A DNA stretch of 64,000 bases, from assembly GCF_001434395.1 (NCBI RefSeq), contig NZ_AZFS01000060.1, positions 119,271 through 183,270 on the forward strand, in the 5' to 3' direction. Origin of the DNA: Levilactobacillus hammesii DSM 16381 (GTDB lineage: Bacteria > Bacillota > Bacilli > Lactobacillales > Lactobacillaceae). A model generated the notes under the pieces. The model had not been told where the DNA came from, searched no databases, and saw only the letters and a list, made by a program, of their open reading frames with translations. A program made the translations under genes and the position numbers. Positions 17,041 to 27,990 of the stretch are shown here, piece after piece. How positions within the stretch are numbered: position 1 is the first letter of the stretch; every line of letters begins with the position of its first letter.

Positions 17041-18369
17041 ATGGAAGAACTGTTTGAGCGGGCACCAATTCCACGTGCGTATTTTAAACTGGCGTTGCCC
17101 GTGGTGTTAAGCATGGTGGCCAGCATGATTTACAATCTGGCCGATACTTTTTTCGTTTCACAGACGCAGAATACGAATTTGGTTGCGGGTGTCGCGCTGT
17201 GTACACCACTTTTCTCGTTTTTGATCGCCATCGGGGATATCTTTGGTCTGGGTGGTAGTTCTCTGATCTCCCGACTATTGGGAGAGAAGGCGTACGCCAC
17301 TGGGAGCCGTGTGAGCAGCTTCTGTTTGTATGGGGCAGTGGGATTAGGGTTAGTGACGACAGTGGGGTTACTGGTCTTCAGTCGGCCGATTCTGTACCTA
17401 CTAGGGGCGACGACCGCCACCTATTCGTATGCGGCACAGTTCTATCGCATCATGGCGGTTGGCGCGATGCCGATTATCGTGTCGATTGTTCCGGGAAATC
17501 TGATTCGAACCGAGGGCTTTGCCACGCAGTCAATGGTGGGGACGATGATTGGAACGGTGATCACCATTGTGCTGGATCCACTCCTGATTTTTACAATGAA
17601 GTTGGGTGCGGCAGGTGCGGCGCTCGCCACAGTCATTGGCTACACCATTTCCGCGTTACTCCTGGTCTACCTAACGAAGCGCTACTGTCAGGTCATCTCG
17701 GTGGACTTTAAATTGAGCCGAATTGATCGTCAGCTCATTCGTCAGGTCCTGTTTATTGGGATTCCTGGATCGATTACCAACCTGATGCAGGCGTTCGGGA
17801 CGGCGGTGCTGAACCGCTACCTAGTTGACTATGGGGCCACGAGAGTCGCCGCTATGGGGATTGTGCTCAAGGTCTACATGATTATCATGTTGGTGATGGT
17901 CGGTTTTGCCTTTGGTGCGCAGCCCTTGATTGGCTATACCTTTGGTGCCAAGAACATGAAACGTTTCAAAAAGATCTTACATTTTGACCTCTTAGTTGAA
18001 GTGGGGTATGCCCTGATCTTAGCGGCGGTATTAATGTTCTTTGCCCCTCAGATCATCGGTCTATTTCTACATAAGGCAGCTGTCATTACTGCAGGAACGT
18101 ACATGTTACGTGCCTTTCTGCTAACCACGCCATTTGTGGGGGCCATTCTAGTCTATACGACTGTGTTTCAAAGCACAGGTAAAGCCAGTGGCGCCTTTAT
18201 TATGTCCATTGCGCGGCAAGGGGTCGTTTTCTATCTCCTGATCGTGTTGGGCGCTCACTTTCTGGGCTACCATGGTGTGATTTGGGCACAACCGGCAGCG
18301 GACGTGGTGACTTGTGTCATGGGCTGGGGATTGGCAAGACTCCTATTTAATAGGAAGAAGCCGGCGTAA
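17041..18369 (+). CDS. MATE-family multidrug/metabolite exporter
   Basis: A 442-residue membrane protein with about 12 hydrophobic segments in two similar halves, as expected for MATE exporters of the NorM/DinF-like superfamily. The N-terminus (LALPVVLSMVASMIYNLADTFFVS) matches the family's first helix, including the NxxDTxFV pattern. Such proteins exchange Na+ or H+ for cationic drugs or metabolites. ATG follows GGAGAG. It is a single gene between fusA and the S10 operon, under its own promoter with a flanking inverted repeat. The substrate cannot be told from sequence. Confidence 0.9.
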   Translation: MEELFERAPIPRAYFKLALPVVLSMVASMIYNLADTFFVSQTQNTNLVAGVALCTPLFSFLIAIGDIFGLGGSSLISRLLGEKAYATGSRVSSFCLYGAVGLGLVTTVGLLVFSRPILYLLGATTATYSYAAQFYRIMAVGAMPIIVSIVPGNLIRTEGFATQSMVGTMIGTVITIVLDPLLIFTMKLGAAGAALATVIGYTISALLLVYLTKRYCQVISVDFKLSRIDRQLIRQVLFIGIPGSITNLMQAFGTAVLNRYLVDYGATRVAAMGIVLKVYMIIMLVMVGFAFGAQPLIGYTFGAKNMKRFKKILHFDLLVEVGYALILAAVLMFFAPQIIGLFLHKAAVITAGTYMLRAFLLTTPFVGAILVYTTVFQSTGKASGAFIMSIARQGVVFYLLIVLGAHFLGYHGVIWAQPAADVVTCVMGWGLARLLFNRKKPA

Positions 18370-18548
18370 TTGTGAGCTGAGTGATGGCCCAATCCTTTGA
18401 ACGGCTAACTGTTTGGGTGGTTTAAGCGTGCGTCAGGAAAGTGACGATTTAGGGCGACTTACTCAAATAAAATAATTTGTGGTGAGTTGATTTGTATCAA
18501 ATTGGTCAGCGATTTCACAAAAAAATTCGACTAATTGTGGTAAAACCC

Positions 18549-18577
18549 TTGCCAGCCGGCGTTTTATTTAGTATGAT
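18549..18577 (+). promoter_or_regulatory. Promoter of the S10-spc-alpha superoperon
   Basis: TTGCCA (18549-18554), a 17-bp spacer and TATGAT (18572-18577). The region between the MATE stop and this promoter (18370-18548) has no gene; I see no strong terminator, only a weak CCCAA/TTTGGG pairing near 18389-18416. Confidence 0.75.
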
Positions 18578-18583
18578 AGTCAA

Positions 18584-18745
18584 GTGCTGAAATTCTGACG
18601 GTGTTTTTGACACCCCGGGGTAGGCTCAAAAGTTTAAGCGATGATGTGGGAGATTGCGACACACCCGGCCGCTTTGCCATGAGGGTGTGGCGGGAATTTC
18701 CACGGAGTTAGTCTTATTTTTAAAATAGACGAAGGAGGGAACACA
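18584..18745 (+). promoter_or_regulatory. Structured leader of the S10 operon
   Basis: About 160 nt between the predicted start and rpsJ. Visible hairpins: GGTGT/ACACC near 18600-18615, CACACCC/GGGTGTG near 18660-18690, and an AU-rich hairpin GTC..GAC immediately before the ribosome-binding site AAGGAGGG. In other bacteria uL4 regulates this operon through such a leader; whether that holds here is an inference. Confidence 0.5.
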
Positions 18746-19054
18746 ATGGCAAAACAAAAAATTCGGATTCGGTTAAAGGCGTACGAACATCGTATCCTCG
18801 ACCAATCAGCGGACAAGATCGTTGAAACAGCTAAGAGAACTGGTGCCACTATCTCTGGTCCAATTCCATTACCAACTGAACGGACGATCTACACCGTATT
18901 ACGTTCACCACATAAGTTTAAGGACTCACGTGAACAATTCGAAATGCGGACGCACAAGCGTTTGATTGATATCGTTAACCCAACGCCAAAGACAGTTGAC
19001 TCATTAATGAAGCTCGACTTGCCTAGTGGTGTTGACATCGAAATCAAGTTATAA
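18746..19054 (+). CDS. rpsJ: 30S ribosomal protein uS10
   Basis: 102 residues, [20 protein letters not shown], typical length and sequence. It binds 16S rRNA in the 30S head and is the same protein as NusE, the antitermination partner of NusB. ATG follows GAAGGAGGG. It opens the long ribosomal block that continues to rplQ. Confidence 0.98.
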   Translation: MAKQKIRIRLKAYEHRILDQSADKIVETAKRTGATISGPIPLPTERTIYTVLRSPHKFKDSREQFEMRTHKRLIDIVNPTPKTVDSLMKLDLPSGVDIEIKL

Positions 19055-19092
19055 TTTTTCAAAATAAATACAATATAATCGGAGGTGTACTC

Positions 19093-19743
19093 ATGACCAC
19101 AAAAGGAATCTTAGGGAAAAAGGTCGGGATGACGCAAGTCTTCACTGATGCTGGCGAATTAATCCCCGTTACTGTTGTCGAAGCAACCCCAAACGTAGTG
19201 TTGCAAGTTAAGACGATGGAAAACGACGGTTACGATGCCATTCAACTTGGTTACCAAGACAAGCGTGAAGTACTCAGCAACAAGCCCGAACAAGGTCATG
19301 TAGCAAAAGCAAACACGACTCCTAAGCGCTTCATTCGTGAATTCAGAGATGTTGAGCTGGGAGATTACAAGGTAGCAGACGAAGTTAAAGTTGATACCTT
19401 CCAAGCAGGAGACATCGTTGATGTCACTGGTGTCACTAAAGGTCATGGATACCAAGGTAACATTCATAAAGATGGTCAAAGCCGTGGCCCTATGGCCCAT
19501 GGTTCTCGTTACCACCGTCGTCCAGGTTCTCTGGGTGCTATCATCAACCGGGTTTTCCCTGGCATGAAGCTTCCAGGTCGGATGGGTAACAAGCAAGTTA
19601 CTATCCAAAACCTTGTGATCGTTAAAGCCGACGTTGATAACAACGTTCTGTTGATTAAGGGCAATGTGCCTGGTGCCAACAAGTCACTCGTTACAGTTAA
19701 GAGTGCTGTTCGCCCACCACGTCCAAAGCATTCTGACAAATAA
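19093..19743 (+). CDS. rplC: 50S ribosomal protein uL3
   Basis: 216 residues starting [17 protein letters not shown]. It is an early-assembly protein whose central loop (around [12 protein letters not shown]) reaches toward the peptidyl-transferase centre. GGAGGTG lies 6-8 nt before the ATG. Gene order rpsJ-rplC-rplD-rplW-rplB is canonical. Confidence 0.98.
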   Translation: MTTKGILGKKVGMTQVFTDAGELIPVTVVEATPNVVLQVKTMENDGYDAIQLGYQDKREVLSNKPEQGHVAKANTTPKRFIREFRDVELGDYKVADEVKVDTFQAGDIVDVTGVTKGHGYQGNIHKDGQSRGPMAHGSRYHRRPGSLGAIINRVFPGMKLPGRMGNKQVTIQNLVIVKADVDNNVLLIKGNVPGANKSLVTVKSAVRPPRPKHSDK

Positions 19744-19764
19744 TTAGGAAGGGAGGATAATTAA

Positions 19765-20388
19765 ATGACAAGCGTAGCATTATACAAACAAGATGGTAGC
19801 CAAAACGGCGACGTTACTTTGAATGCCGATATCTTCGGTATTGAACCTAACGAAAACGTCGTATTCGACACAATCCTGATGCAACGGGCATCCATGCGCC
19901 AAGGAACTCACGCCGTTAAGAACCGGAGTGCCGTTCGTGGTGGTGGTAAGAAGCCATGGCGTCAAAAGGGTACTGGTCGGGCACGTCAAGGTTCAATCCG
20001 TTCACCACAATGGGTTGGTGGTGGTGTGGTCTTTGGCCCTACCCCTCGCTCTTACAGTTACCGCCTTCCTAAGAAGGTTAGCCGTTTAGCATTAAAGTCT
20101 GTTCTTTCTCAAAAGGTTCTCGATGATAACTTCGTCTTAGTTGACGGTTTAGCATTCGATGCACCTAAGACGAAAGAATTTGCTTCAGTGCTTGCTGGTT
20201 TGAATGTCACGACTAAGACGTTAGTTGTCCTTGAAGACGACAACGTTACTGCTGCTTTAGCAGCCCGCAACTTAGCCAACGTTAAGGTTATTCCTGCCAA
20301 GAGCTTGAATGTCCTCGACATTGCTGATGCTGACAAGTTAGTGATCACGCAACCAGCTCTTTCTCAAGTAGAGGAGGTGCTCGCATAA
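19765..20388 (+). CDS. rplD: 50S ribosomal protein uL4
   Basis: 207 residues. The extended loop with [22 protein letters not shown] lines the exit-tunnel constriction together with uL22. In E. coli uL4 is the autogenous repressor of this operon. Its TAA overlaps the ATG of rplW (TAATG), which implies coupled translation. Confidence 0.98.
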   Translation: MTSVALYKQDGSQNGDVTLNADIFGIEPNENVVFDTILMQRASMRQGTHAVKNRSAVRGGGKKPWRQKGTGRARQGSIRSPQWVGGGVVFGPTPRSYSYRLPKKVSRLALKSVLSQKVLDDNFVLVDGLAFDAPKTKEFASVLAGLNVTTKTLVVLEDDNVTAALAARNLANVKVIPAKSLNVLDIADADKLVITQPALSQVEEVLA

Positions 20389-20675
20389 TGGAAGCACGTG
20401 ACATTATTTTACGCCCAGTTGTTACTGAAGCCTCAATGGCAACTATGGACGACAAGCGTTACACGTTCGACGTTGATGTACGAGCAACTAAGACTCAAGT
20501 CAAGCATGCCATTGAAGACATCTTTGACGTTAAGGTTGTTAAGGTCAACATCATGAACTTAAAGGGTAAGAAGAAGCGTCAAGGACGTTACGAAGGCTAC
20601 ACTAAGAAGCGTCGTAAGGCAATTGTCAGCTTATCTGCCGACTCAAAAGAAATCAAGTTATTCAACGAAGAATAA
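20388..20675 (+). CDS. rplW: 50S ribosomal protein uL23
   Basis: 95 residues ([20 protein letters not shown]). It sits at the polypeptide exit and is the docking site for trigger factor and SRP. It overlaps the rplD stop by one base; GAGGAGG lies within the end of rplD. Confidence 0.98.
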   Translation: MEARDIILRPVVTEASMATMDDKRYTFDVDVRATKTQVKHAIEDIFDVKVVKVNIMNLKGKKKRQGRYEGYTKKRRKAIVSLSADSKEIKLFNEE

Positions 20676-20701
20676 AATCTCAGATATAGGAGGGAAATAA
20701 C

Positions 20702-21550
20702 GTGGCGATTAAGAAATACAAACCAACAAGCAATGGTCGTCGTAACATGACGAGCTTGGTTTACAAAGACGTCATCACTAAGACGACTCCTGAAAAGTCA
20801 TTGCTTGATTCACAAAGTCACTCTGCCGGCCGTAACAACGCTGGTAAGATGACTGTCCGTCATCGTGGCGGTGGTAACAAGCGTCAATACCGGATCATCG
20901 ACTTTAAGCGTATTAAGGATGATGTTCCAGCAACTGTTAAGGCTATCGAATACGATCCTAACCGGACTGCTAACATTGCCTTATTAGTTTACGCTGACGG
21001 TATCAAGTCTTACATCATTGCTCCTAAGGGCTTAAAGGTTGGCGACAAAGTTCAATCTGGTCCAGAAGCTGATATTAAGATCGGTAACACTTTACCATTA
21101 GCAAACATTCCATTCGGTACTGTTATTCACAACATCGAATTGAAGCCAGGTAAGGGTGGCCAATTGGTCCGTTCTGCTGGTACTTCAGCTCAATTGTTAG
21201 GTAAAGCTAACGATGACAAGTACGTGTTAGTTCGTTTATCATCTGGTGAAGTTCGGATGGTATTGAAGGTTAACCGTGCTACCATCGGTGCCGTAGGTAA
21301 CGAAGAACATGAATTGGTTAACGTTGGTAAAGCCGGCCGTACTCGTTGGGCTGGTCAACGTCCTCACGTTCGTGGTTCAGTTATGAACCCTAACGATCAC
21401 CCACATGGTGGTGGTGAAGGTAAGGCACCTGTTGGTTTACCATCTCCTCTTTCTCCATGGGGTAAGAAGACTGTTGGTAAGAAGACGCGTTCTAAGAAGA
21501 ACAAGAGCAACAAGTTCATCGTTCGCCGTCGTAAAGGCTCCAAGATGTAA
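20702..21550 (+). CDS. rplB: 50S ribosomal protein uL2
   Basis: 282 residues from a GTG start preceded by AGGAGGG. The C-terminal segment [18 protein letters not shown] includes the conserved histidine important for peptidyl-transferase activity, and the tail is strongly basic. The length is a few residues above the usual 277-279, with no sign of disruption. Confidence 0.98.
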   Translation: MAIKKYKPTSNGRRNMTSLVYKDVITKTTPEKSLLDSQSHSAGRNNAGKMTVRHRGGGNKRQYRIIDFKRIKDDVPATVKAIEYDPNRTANIALLVYADGIKSYIIAPKGLKVGDKVQSGPEADIKIGNTLPLANIPFGTVIHNIELKPGKGGQLVRSAGTSAQLLGKANDDKYVLVRLSSGEVRMVLKVNRATIGAVGNEEHELVNVGKAGRTRWAGQRPHVRGSVMNPNDHPHGGGEGKAPVGLPSPLSPWGKKTVGKKTRSKKNKSNKFIVRRRKGSKM

Positions 21551-21628
21551 TAATCCGGTTATCCGGATGTCAAGAGACCTGGTGATCATCGCATTTAGCG
21601 ATGCGCCACAAGTAGAGGAGGTTTCATA

Positions 21629-21904
21629 ATGGGTCGTAGTTTGAAAAAAGGACCTTTCGCCGATGCGCACTTGTTAAACAAGATTGATGCGCAAAAGGAT
21701 CAAGACAAGAAATCTGTCATTAAGACCTGGTCCCGCCGGTCTACTATTTTCCCTAGCTTTATTGGTTTTACCATTGCTGTATACGATGGACGGAAGCATG
21801 TCCCAGTTTACATTCAAGAAGATATGGTAGGCCACAAGCTTGGCGAATTCGTACCAACCCGGACTTTCCGTGGTCATGGTGGCGACGACAAAACAACTCG
21901 TTGA
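21629..21904 (+). CDS. rpsS: 30S ribosomal protein uS19
   Basis: 91 residues ([20 protein letters not shown]). It binds 16S rRNA in the head next to uS13. The 78-nt gap after rplB holds two small hairpins (TCCGG/CCGGA and ATCGC/GCGAT) and the site GAGGAGG. Confidence 0.98.
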   Translation: MGRSLKKGPFADAHLLNKIDAQKDQDKKSVIKTWSRRSTIFPSFIGFTIAVYDGRKHVPVYIQEDMVGHKLGEFVPTRTFRGHGGDDKTTR

Positions 21905-21920
21905 TAAGGAGGATTAACTA

Positions 21921-22277
21921 ATGGCTGAACAAGTTACATCAGCGCAAGCGACTGCTAAGACGGTTCGGATTGCTGCTCGCAAAGTCCGCCTTGTCATCGA
22001 TCTTATCCGGGGCAAGAGCGTCGCAGAAGCGATCGCAATCTTAAAGTTCACACCGCGTGGAGCTTCACCGGTAGTGGAAAAGGTTTTGAACTCAGCAATT
22101 GCTAACGCAGAAAATAATTTTGACTTAGATCGTCAAGACTTAGTTGTTAGCGAAGCCTATGTGAACGAAGGCGCAACCCTTAAGCGGTTCCGTCCTCGTG
22201 CCAAAGGCTCTGCTTCACCAATCAACAAGCGTACGAGTCACATTACGGTTGTTGTATCTGAAAAAAAGGAGGGATAA
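21921..22277 (+). CDS. rplV: 50S ribosomal protein uL22
   Basis: 118 residues. The beta-hairpin loop near the C-terminus ([20 protein letters not shown]) reaches into the exit tunnel and is the known site of macrolide-resistance insertions; none is visible. AAGGAGG precedes the ATG. Confidence 0.98.
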   Translation: MAEQVTSAQATAKTVRIAARKVRLVIDLIRGKSVAEAIAILKFTPRGASPVVEKVLNSAIANAENNFDLDRQDLVVSEAYVNEGATLKRFRPRAKGSASPINKRTSHITVVVSEKKEG

Positions 22278-22280
22278 CGC

Positions 22281-22940
22281 GTGGGTCAAAAAGTAAATCC
22301 AACTGGATTACGGGTCGGTATCATTCGCGACTGGGAAGCAAAGTGGTATGCTGAAAAGGATTTCGCTGCTTACCTGAAGGAAGACCTTCAAATCCGTAAA
22401 TTTATCGAAAAGCGTCTCGTTGACGCATCTGTATCAACTGTTGAGATTGAACGGGCTGCAAACCGCGTCAATATCTCAATTCACACTGCCAAGCCAGGTA
22501 TGGTTATTGGTAAGGGTGGTTCAGAAGTCGAAAATCTCCGTAAGGAATTGAACGACTTAACTGGCAAACGTGTCCACATCAACATCGTGGAAATCAAGAA
22601 GCCAGATCTGGATGCCAAATTGGTCGGCGAAAACATCGCCCGTCAATTGGAAGGTCGTGTTGCATTCCGTCGCGCTATGCGTGGAACGATGCAACGGACT
22701 ATGCGTTCTGGTGCCAAGGGTATCAAGACGCAAGTATCAGGCCGTTTAAACGGTGCTGACATGTCCCGTGTCGAAAGCTATGCTGAAGGTACGGTTCCTC
22801 TGCACACGTTACGTGCTGATATCGATTATGCTTGGGTAGAAGCTCACACCACTTATGGTTCTCTGGGTGTTAAGACCTGGATCTACCGTGGCGAAATTCT
22901 GCCTGAAAAGAAACAATCTAACGGACAAGGAGGGAAATAG
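22281..22940 (+). CDS. rpsC: 30S ribosomal protein uS3
   Basis: 219 residues from GTG, three nt after rplV, with AAGGAGGG inside the end of rplV. The type II KH domain is recognised by [18 protein letters not shown]. It lines the mRNA entry tunnel and contributes to helicase activity. Confidence 0.98.
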   Translation: MGQKVNPTGLRVGIIRDWEAKWYAEKDFAAYLKEDLQIRKFIEKRLVDASVSTVEIERAANRVNISIHTAKPGMVIGKGGSEVENLRKELNDLTGKRVHINIVEIKKPDLDAKLVGENIARQLEGRVAFRRAMRGTMQRTMRSGAKGIKTQVSGRLNGADMSRVESYAEGTVPLHTLRADIDYAWVEAHTTYGSLGVKTWIYRGEILPEKKQSNGQGGK

Positions 22941-22941
22941 C

Positions 22942-23376
22942 ATGCTGGTACCTAAGCGAGTAAAGTTCCGTCGTGTCCACCGTGGTAAGCTACGTGGCGA
23001 ATCCAAGGGTGGCAAGAGCGTTGCTTTCGGCGACTACGGTTTGCAAGCGTTGGATTCCAAGTGGATCACCAACCGTCAAATCGAAGCAGCCCGTGTTGCA
23101 ATTACGCGTTACATGAAGCGTGGTGGGAAAGTTTGGATCAAGATTTTCCCTCACAAATCCTACACCAGTAAAGGTGTTGGGGTCCGGATGGGTAATGGTA
23201 AAGGTACGCCTGATGGCTGGGTAGCCCCAGTTAAGCGTGGCAAGGTTATGTTTGAAGTGGGTGGCGTTTCTGAAGAAACTGCCCGCGAAGCATTACGTCT
23301 TGCAGCCATGAAGCTTCCCGTTCGTACTAAGGTCTTATCTCGAGAGGAAGTAGGTGGCGAATCTAATGAAGACTAA
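22942..23376 (+). CDS. rplP: 50S ribosomal protein uL16
   Basis: 144 residues, [19 protein letters not shown], from the ATG at 22942 with AAGGAGGG upstream; the in-frame extension into rpsC is not used. It organises the A-site region of the 50S subunit. Its last codons overlap the start of rpmC. Confidence 0.98.
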   Translation: MLVPKRVKFRRVHRGKLRGESKGGKSVAFGDYGLQALDSKWITNRQIEAARVAITRYMKRGGKVWIKIFPHKSYTSKGVGVRMGNGKGTPDGWVAPVKRGKVMFEVGGVSEETAREALRLAAMKLPVRTKVLSREEVGGESNED

Positions 23377-23560
23377 AGAAATCAATGAATTAACCACTGC
23401 TGAAATGCTCGATAAAGAAAAGAGCTACAAGGACGAATTATTCAACTTGCGTTTCCAATTAGCTACTGGTCAATTGGAAAACACCGCACGGTTGAAGCAG
23501 GTTCGCAAGAACATTGCGCGGATTAAAACCGCTCTTCGCCAACAAGAACTGAACAAGTAG
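23366..23560 (+). CDS. rpmC: 50S ribosomal protein uL29
   Basis: 64 residues ([20 protein letters not shown]). The ATG at 23366 gives the family's usual length and has AGGTGG 8 nt upstream; a GTG at 23354 would add four residues. It overlaps the end of rplP by 11 nt. The protein is a coiled hairpin near the exit tunnel. Confidence 0.97.
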   Translation: MKTKEINELTTAEMLDKEKSYKDELFNLRFQLATGQLENTARLKQVRKNIARIKTALRQQELNK

Positions 23561-23588
23561 AATACGATAAAAAGGAGGTCACTAATAC

Positions 23589-23855
23589 ATGAGTGATGCA
23601 CGTAATAACCGCAAGGTTTACCGTGGTCGTGTCGTGTCCGACAAAATGGACAAGACGATCACTGTCGTTGTAGAAACGACGAAGACGGATGCAAGATATG
23701 GCAAGCGTGTCAAGTACTCCAAGAAGTACAAGGCACATGACGAAAACAACGAAGCACAAACTGGCGACATTGTTGAAATCATGGAAACTCGTCCATTATC
23801 TGCTACCAAGCGGTTCCGCTTAGTCGACATTGTTGAAAAAGCAGTAATCATTTAG
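23589..23855 (+). CDS. rpsQ: 30S ribosomal protein uS17
   Basis: 88 residues with the OB-fold core [14 protein letters not shown] and the basic segment [19 protein letters not shown]. It is a primary 16S rRNA binder. AAGGAGG is 10 nt before the ATG. Confidence 0.98.
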   Translation: MSDARNNRKVYRGRVVSDKMDKTITVVVETTKTDARYGKRVKYSKKYKAHDENNEAQTGDIVEIMETRPLSATKRFRLVDIVEKAVII

Positions 23856-23905
23856 GTGTCGTTTTTATCGTATTCTGAACTAGATCTGAAGGGAGGACAC
23901 TAGCT

Positions 23906-24274
23906 GTGATCCAACAAGAAAGTCGCTTAAAGGTTGCCGATAATTCCGGCGCCCGGGAAATCCTGACTATCAAGGTTCTGGGTGGCTCAAAACGTCGCTA
24001 CGCCGGAATCGGTGATATCATCGTTGCTACTGTCAAACAAGCAACACCAGGTGGCGTTGTCAAAAAGGGTGATGTAGTCAAGGCTGTTGTTGTTCGTACG
24101 AAGTCTCGTGTACGTCGTAATGACGGTTCTTACATCGGTTTTGATGAAAATGCTGCTGTGCTGATTAAAGACGACAAGAGCCCACAAGGGACTCGGATCT
24201 TTGGACCAGTTGCACGTGAATTACGTGACAACGACTTCATGAAGATTATCTCATTAGCACCCGAAGTACTGTAA
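23906..24274 (+). CDS. rplN: 50S ribosomal protein uL14
   Basis: 122 residues from GTG ([20 protein letters not shown]), site AAGGGAGG. It forms an intersubunit bridge and is the docking site of the silencing factor RsfS. It is the first gene of the classical spc operon, though no separate promoter is visible. Confidence 0.98.
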   Translation: MIQQESRLKVADNSGAREILTIKVLGGSKRRYAGIGDIIVATVKQATPGGVVKKGDVVKAVVVRTKSRVRRNDGSYIGFDENAAVLIKDDKSPQGTRIFGPVARELRDNDFMKIISLAPEVL

Positions 24275-24310
24275 TTAAGAATCGTGTTAAACAAGGAGGT
24301 GCCCACAGGA

Positions 24311-24622
24311 ATGCTTATTAAAACTGGTGACAAGGTCCGCGTGATCGCTGGCAAAGACAAAGGCAAGGAAGGTACTGTTTCCAAAGTCCTCAATGCTAAG
24401 AACCGCGTGATCGTTAAAGGCGTCAATATGATTAAGAAGCACCAAAAAGCTTCTCAAACTAATCCCCAAGGCGGAATTATTGATATTGAAGCACCAATTC
24501 ACGCATCCAACGTTATGCTTATTGATCCTTCGAACAACGAACCAACCCGGCTTGGCGTTCGTGTTGAAGATGGTCACAAAGTCCGGTTCGCTAAGAAGTC
24601 CGGCGAAACCATCGACAAATAA
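24311..24622 (+). CDS. rplX: 50S ribosomal protein uL24
   Basis: 103 residues from the ATG at 24311 ([20 protein letters not shown], a KOW motif). AAGGAGG is 12 nt upstream. It initiates 50S assembly. Upstream in-frame codons overlap the ribosome-binding site and are not used. Confidence 0.98.
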   Translation: MLIKTGDKVRVIAGKDKGKEGTVSKVLNAKNRVIVKGVNMIKKHQKASQTNPQGGIIDIEAPIHASNVMLIDPSNNEPTRLGVRVEDGHKVRFAKKSGETIDK

Positions 24623-24647
24623 TCACTGAAAGGAGGAACATAATTTC

Positions 24648-25190
24648 ATGTCAGCTCGTTTAAAAGAAAAGTACGTTAATGAAATTACCCCATCATTGGT
24701 GGAAAAATTTAGCTACAGTTCTGTTATGCAAACGCCGAAGATCGAAAAGATCGTATTGAACATGGGTGTTGGTGATGCTGTCTCCAACGCTAAGAACCTC
24801 GACGAAGCCGTTGAAGAACTTGGTTTGATTTCTGGTCAAAAGCCATTGGTTACTAAGGCCAAGAAGTCAATCGCAACCTTCCGTCTTCGTGAAGGCATGT
24901 CAATCGGTGCTAAGGTTACCCTCCGTGGGGACCGGATGTACGAATTCCTGGATAAATTGATCAACGTGTCATTGCCACGTGTTCGTGACTTCCATGGTGT
25001 TAGCGCCCGTGCCTTTGATGGCCGTGGGAACTACACTTTGGGGATCAAGGAACAATTGATTTTCCCAGAAATCAACTTTGATAACGTTAACCGTGTTCGT
25101 GGTTTGGACATCGTTATCGTTACAACGGCTAACACTGATGAAGAGTCACGCGAAATGTTGACTCAATTCGGTATGCCGTTCGCACACTAA
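24648..25190 (+). CDS. rplE: 50S ribosomal protein uL5
   Basis: 180 residues ([20 protein letters not shown]). It binds 5S rRNA and contacts P-site tRNA. AAAGGAGG precedes the ATG. Position between rplX and rpsN is canonical. Confidence 0.98.
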   Translation: MSARLKEKYVNEITPSLVEKFSYSSVMQTPKIEKIVLNMGVGDAVSNAKNLDEAVEELGLISGQKPLVTKAKKSIATFRLREGMSIGAKVTLRGDRMYEFLDKLINVSLPRVRDFHGVSARAFDGRGNYTLGIKEQLIFPEINFDNVNRVRGLDIVIVTTANTDEESREMLTQFGMPFAH

Positions 25191-25209
25191 TTAAGGAGGT
25201 TCACACAAA

Positions 25210-25395
25210 TTGGCTAAGAAATCACAAATTGCTAAGAACAAGCGTCCTGCGAAGTTCTCTACTCAAGAATATACTCGTTGCGAACGTTGTGGACGTCCAC
25301 ACTCTGTTTATCAAAAGTTCCACCTTTGCCGTATCTGCCTACGCGAACTTGCCCACAAGGGTCAAATTCCTGGTATGAAGAAGGCTAGCTGGTAA
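25210..25395 (+). CDS. rpsN: 30S ribosomal protein uS14, zinc-binding type
   Basis: 61 residues from a TTG start with AAGGAGG upstream. The motif CERC...CRIC binds one zinc ion, so this is the C+ (type Z) form. A zinc-free paralogue induced under zinc starvation often exists elsewhere in Bacilli but is not in this window. Confidence 0.98.
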   Translation: MAKKSQIAKNKRPAKFSTQEYTRCERCGRPHSVYQKFHLCRICLRELAHKGQIPGMKKASW

Positions 25396-25428
25396 AACGA
25401 ATTTTAAACAAAGGGAGGGTAAACGTTA

Positions 25429-25827
25429 ATGTCCATGACTGATCCTATTGCAGACTTCTTGACGCGGATCCGTAACGCCAACATGGTGCGTCACGAATCA
25501 CTCGAAGTACCTGCATCTAAAATTAAACGCGACATCGCTGAAATCCTGAAGCGCGAAGGTTTCATCCGTAATGTTGAATACATCGATGATGACAAGCAAG
25601 GCATCATCCGCGTATTCCTGAAGTACGGTAAGGATAACCAACGTGTCATCAGTGGTTTGAAGCGTATTTCTAAGCCCGGCTTACGTTCATACGTTAAAGC
25701 CGACGCTGTGCCAAAGGTTCTGAACGGTTTAGGTATCGCTATTATCTCCACCTCTGAAGGGGTAGTTACTGATAAAGAAGCGCGTGCTAAAAAAATCGGT
25801 GGCGAAGTTCTCGCCTACGTTTGGTAA
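25429..25827 (+). CDS. rpsH: 30S ribosomal protein uS8
   Basis: 132 residues ([20 protein letters not shown]). It is a primary binder of 16S helix 21; in E. coli it represses the spc operon. GGAGGG is about 10 nt before the first ATG; a second in-frame ATG follows two codons later. Confidence 0.98.
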   Translation: MSMTDPIADFLTRIRNANMVRHESLEVPASKIKRDIAEILKREGFIRNVEYIDDDKQGIIRVFLKYGKDNQRVISGLKRISKPGLRSYVKADAVPKVLNGLGIAIISTSEGVVTDKEARAKKIGGEVLAYVW

Positions 25828-25857
25828 AACTTTTAAGAAGATAGGAGGTGCCTTACA

Positions 25858-26394
25858 GTGAGTCGTATTGGTTATAAAACTGTCGATGTCCCTGCTGGCG
25901 TCGATGTTAAACGCGATGGTGATCAAGTTACTGTCAAGGGTCCTAAAGGTTCTTTAACCCGGACTTTCTCTGACATCATCACCATGAAAATTAGTGACGG
26001 TGCGGTCGATTTTGACCGTCCAGACAACAACAACAAGACCCGTGCACTTCACGGTACTCAGCGTGCTAACTTAAACAACATGGTTCAAGGTGTTGTTAAT
26101 GGTTTCGCTAAGACTTTGAAGCTGGTCGGTGTTGGTTACCGTGTTCAAGCTAAGGGTAAGACCTTGACTTTGAGCGTTGGTTACTCCAACCCTGTTGAAA
26201 TGGCTATTCCAGAAACCTTGGAAGTTAAGGTTCCTGATAACACGACCATCAACATTTCTGGTATCAGCAAGCAAGAAGTCGGTGACTTTGCCGCCGAAGT
26301 TCGTGCCGTTCGTTCACCAGAACCTTACAAGGGTAAGGGTATCCGTTACGAAAACGAATACGTTCGGATTCGTGAAGGTAAGACTGGTAAGTAA
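25858..26394 (+). CDS. rplF: 50S ribosomal protein uL6
   Basis: 178 residues from GTG with AGGAGGTG upstream. Two tandem L6 folds; the C-terminal [17 protein letters not shown] motif contacts the sarcin-ricin loop. No alteration linked to aminoglycoside resistance is recognisable. Confidence 0.98.
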   Translation: MSRIGYKTVDVPAGVDVKRDGDQVTVKGPKGSLTRTFSDIITMKISDGAVDFDRPDNNNKTRALHGTQRANLNNMVQGVVNGFAKTLKLVGVGYRVQAKGKTLTLSVGYSNPVEMAIPETLEVKVPDNTTINISGISKQEVGDFAAEVRAVRSPEPYKGKGIRYENEYVRIREGKTGK

Positions 26395-26440
26395 CAGTAA
26401 CGCAGCTTAATGCTGATAATTCTACAAAGAGGTGACTATT

Positions 26441-26797
26441 TTGATTACAAAACCAGATAAGAATAAGACACGTCAAAAGCGTCATACGCGTGTCCGGAAC
26501 AAAATTTCTGGAACTGCAGAACGCCCACGCTTAAACGTTTTCCGCTCTAACAAAAACATCTACGCTCAAGTCATTGATGACGTAGCGGGTGTCACGCTTG
26601 TTAGTGCCTCAACGTTAGATAGCGAAGTAAGTGGTGACAACAAGACCGACCAAGCTAAGGCTGTTGGTGTTTTAGTTGCTAAGCGCGCTGTCGAAAAGAA
26701 GATTGGCAATGTTGTGTTTGATCGTGGTGGGTACTTGTACCATGGCCGTGTTCAAGCATTGGCAGAAGCTGCTCGTGAAAACGGGCTGGAATTTTAA
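26441..26797 (+). CDS. rplR: 50S ribosomal protein uL18
   Basis: 118 residues from the TTG at 26441 ([20 protein letters not shown]), 6 nt after AGAGGTGA. A GTG at 26432 lies in the ribosome-binding site and is unlikely. It binds 5S rRNA with uL5. Confidence 0.97.
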   Translation: MITKPDKNKTRQKRHTRVRNKISGTAERPRLNVFRSNKNIYAQVIDDVAGVTLVSASTLDSEVSGDNKTDQAKAVGVLVAKRAVEKKIGNVVFDRGGYLYHGRVQALAEAARENGLEF

Positions 26798-26819
26798 CAG
26801 TAAGGAGGAATAACCACAC

Positions 26820-27323
26820 ATGGCAAAATTTATTGATCCCGACAAGTTAGAACTTGAAGATAACGTTGTTGCTATCAACCGGATCACCAAAGTTGTTAAA
26901 GGTGGCCGTCGTCTTCGGTTCTCAGCACTTGTAATTGTCGGCGATAAGAACGGTCACGTTGGCTTTGGTACTGGTAAAGCACAAGAAGTTCCAGAAGCTA
27001 TCCGTAAGGCTGTTGAAGCCGCTCGTAAGAACTTGATCGAAGTTCCAATCGTGGGAACGACCATTCCTCACGAAGCACTTGGTCTTTATGGTGGGGGTAA
27101 GATCTTACTCAAGCCCGCTGCTGAAGGTTCTGGAGTTACTGCCGGTGGTGCCGTTCGTTCCGTCATGGAATTAGCCGGTGTTGCTGACGTTACTTCTAAG
27201 CGTCTTGGCTCTAACACGCCAGTTAACGCAGTACGTGCCACTTTTGCTGGCCTTGCTGAGTTGAAGCGTGCTGAAGAAGTTGCCGCTCTCCGTGGTGTCT
27301 CTCTTCAACACTTAGCTGAATAA
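26820..27323 (+). CDS. rpsE: 30S ribosomal protein uS5
   Basis: 167 residues. The N-terminal double-stranded RNA-binding fold ([20 protein letters not shown]) includes the loop where spectinomycin-resistance changes occur; it looks wild type. AAGGAGG precedes the ATG. Confidence 0.98.
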   Translation: MAKFIDPDKLELEDNVVAINRITKVVKGGRRLRFSALVIVGDKNGHVGFGTGKAQEVPEAIRKAVEAARKNLIEVPIVGTTIPHEALGLYGGGKILLKPAAEGSGVTAGGAVRSVMELAGVADVTSKRLGSNTPVNAVRATFAGLAELKRAEEVAALRGVSLQHLAE

Positions 27324-27337
27324 GGAGGGGTATTAAA

Positions 27338-27520
27338 ATGGCTCAATTAAAAGTTACTTTAATTCATAGTGTTGCACACCGCCTCCCTAAACAGCGGAAG
27401 ATCGTGGAAGCTCTTGGTTTGAACCGTGTGAACAGCACGGTTGTACAACCAGACAACGAGGCCACTCGCGGTGCGCTTTTCCAAATCGCACATTTAATTA
27501 AAGTTGAAGAAGTTAAGTAG
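27338..27520 (+). CDS. rpmD: 50S ribosomal protein uL30
   Basis: 60 residues ([20 protein letters not shown]), short single-domain protein, 14 nt after rpsE with AAGGAGGGG. Confidence 0.98.
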   Translation: MAQLKVTLIHSVAHRLPKQRKIVEALGLNRVNSTVVQPDNEATRGALFQIAHLIKVEEVK

Positions 27521-27555
27521 TACTAATTTCATTTTATAAGGAGGTGCGCAATAGC

Positions 27556-27990
27556 ATGAAGTTGAACGAATTAAAACCTGCTGAAGGCTCACGGAAGGTT
27601 CGTAACCGGGTTGGTCGTGGTGATTCATCTGGTAACGGTAAGACTGCTGGTCGTGGCCAAAAAGGTCAAAAGGCTCGTAGCAAGACCCGTTTGGGTTTTG
27701 AAGGTGGCCAAATGCCACTGTACCGTCGTATTCCAAAGCGTGGGTTTACCAACATTAACCGCAAGGAATTTGCTGTCGTAAACTTATCCGCTTTGAACGT
27801 CTTTGATGATGGTGCTGAAGTTACTCCAGCTGCCTTGGTTGAAGCCGGTATCGTGAAGAACGAAAAAGCCGGTATCAAAATCTTGGGTAACGGCGAAGTA
27901 ACGAAGAAGTTAACGGTTAAAGCCGCTAAGTTCTCCAAGTCAGCTGCCGAAGCTATCGAAGCTGCTGGTGGTAAGACTGAGGTGATTTAA
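27556..27990 (+). CDS. rplO: 50S ribosomal protein uL15
   Basis: 144 residues from the ATG at 27556 ([20 protein letters not shown]), with AAGGAGGTG upstream that contains a non-used GTG. Glycine- and arginine-rich N-terminal extension penetrates 23S rRNA. Its stop overlaps the secY start (TAATG). Confidence 0.98.
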   Translation: MKLNELKPAEGSRKVRNRVGRGDSSGNGKTAGRGQKGQKARSKTRLGFEGGQMPLYRRIPKRGFTNINRKEFAVVNLSALNVFDDGAEVTPAALVEAGIVKNEKAGIKILGNGEVTKKLTVKAAKFSKSAAEAIEAAGGKTEVI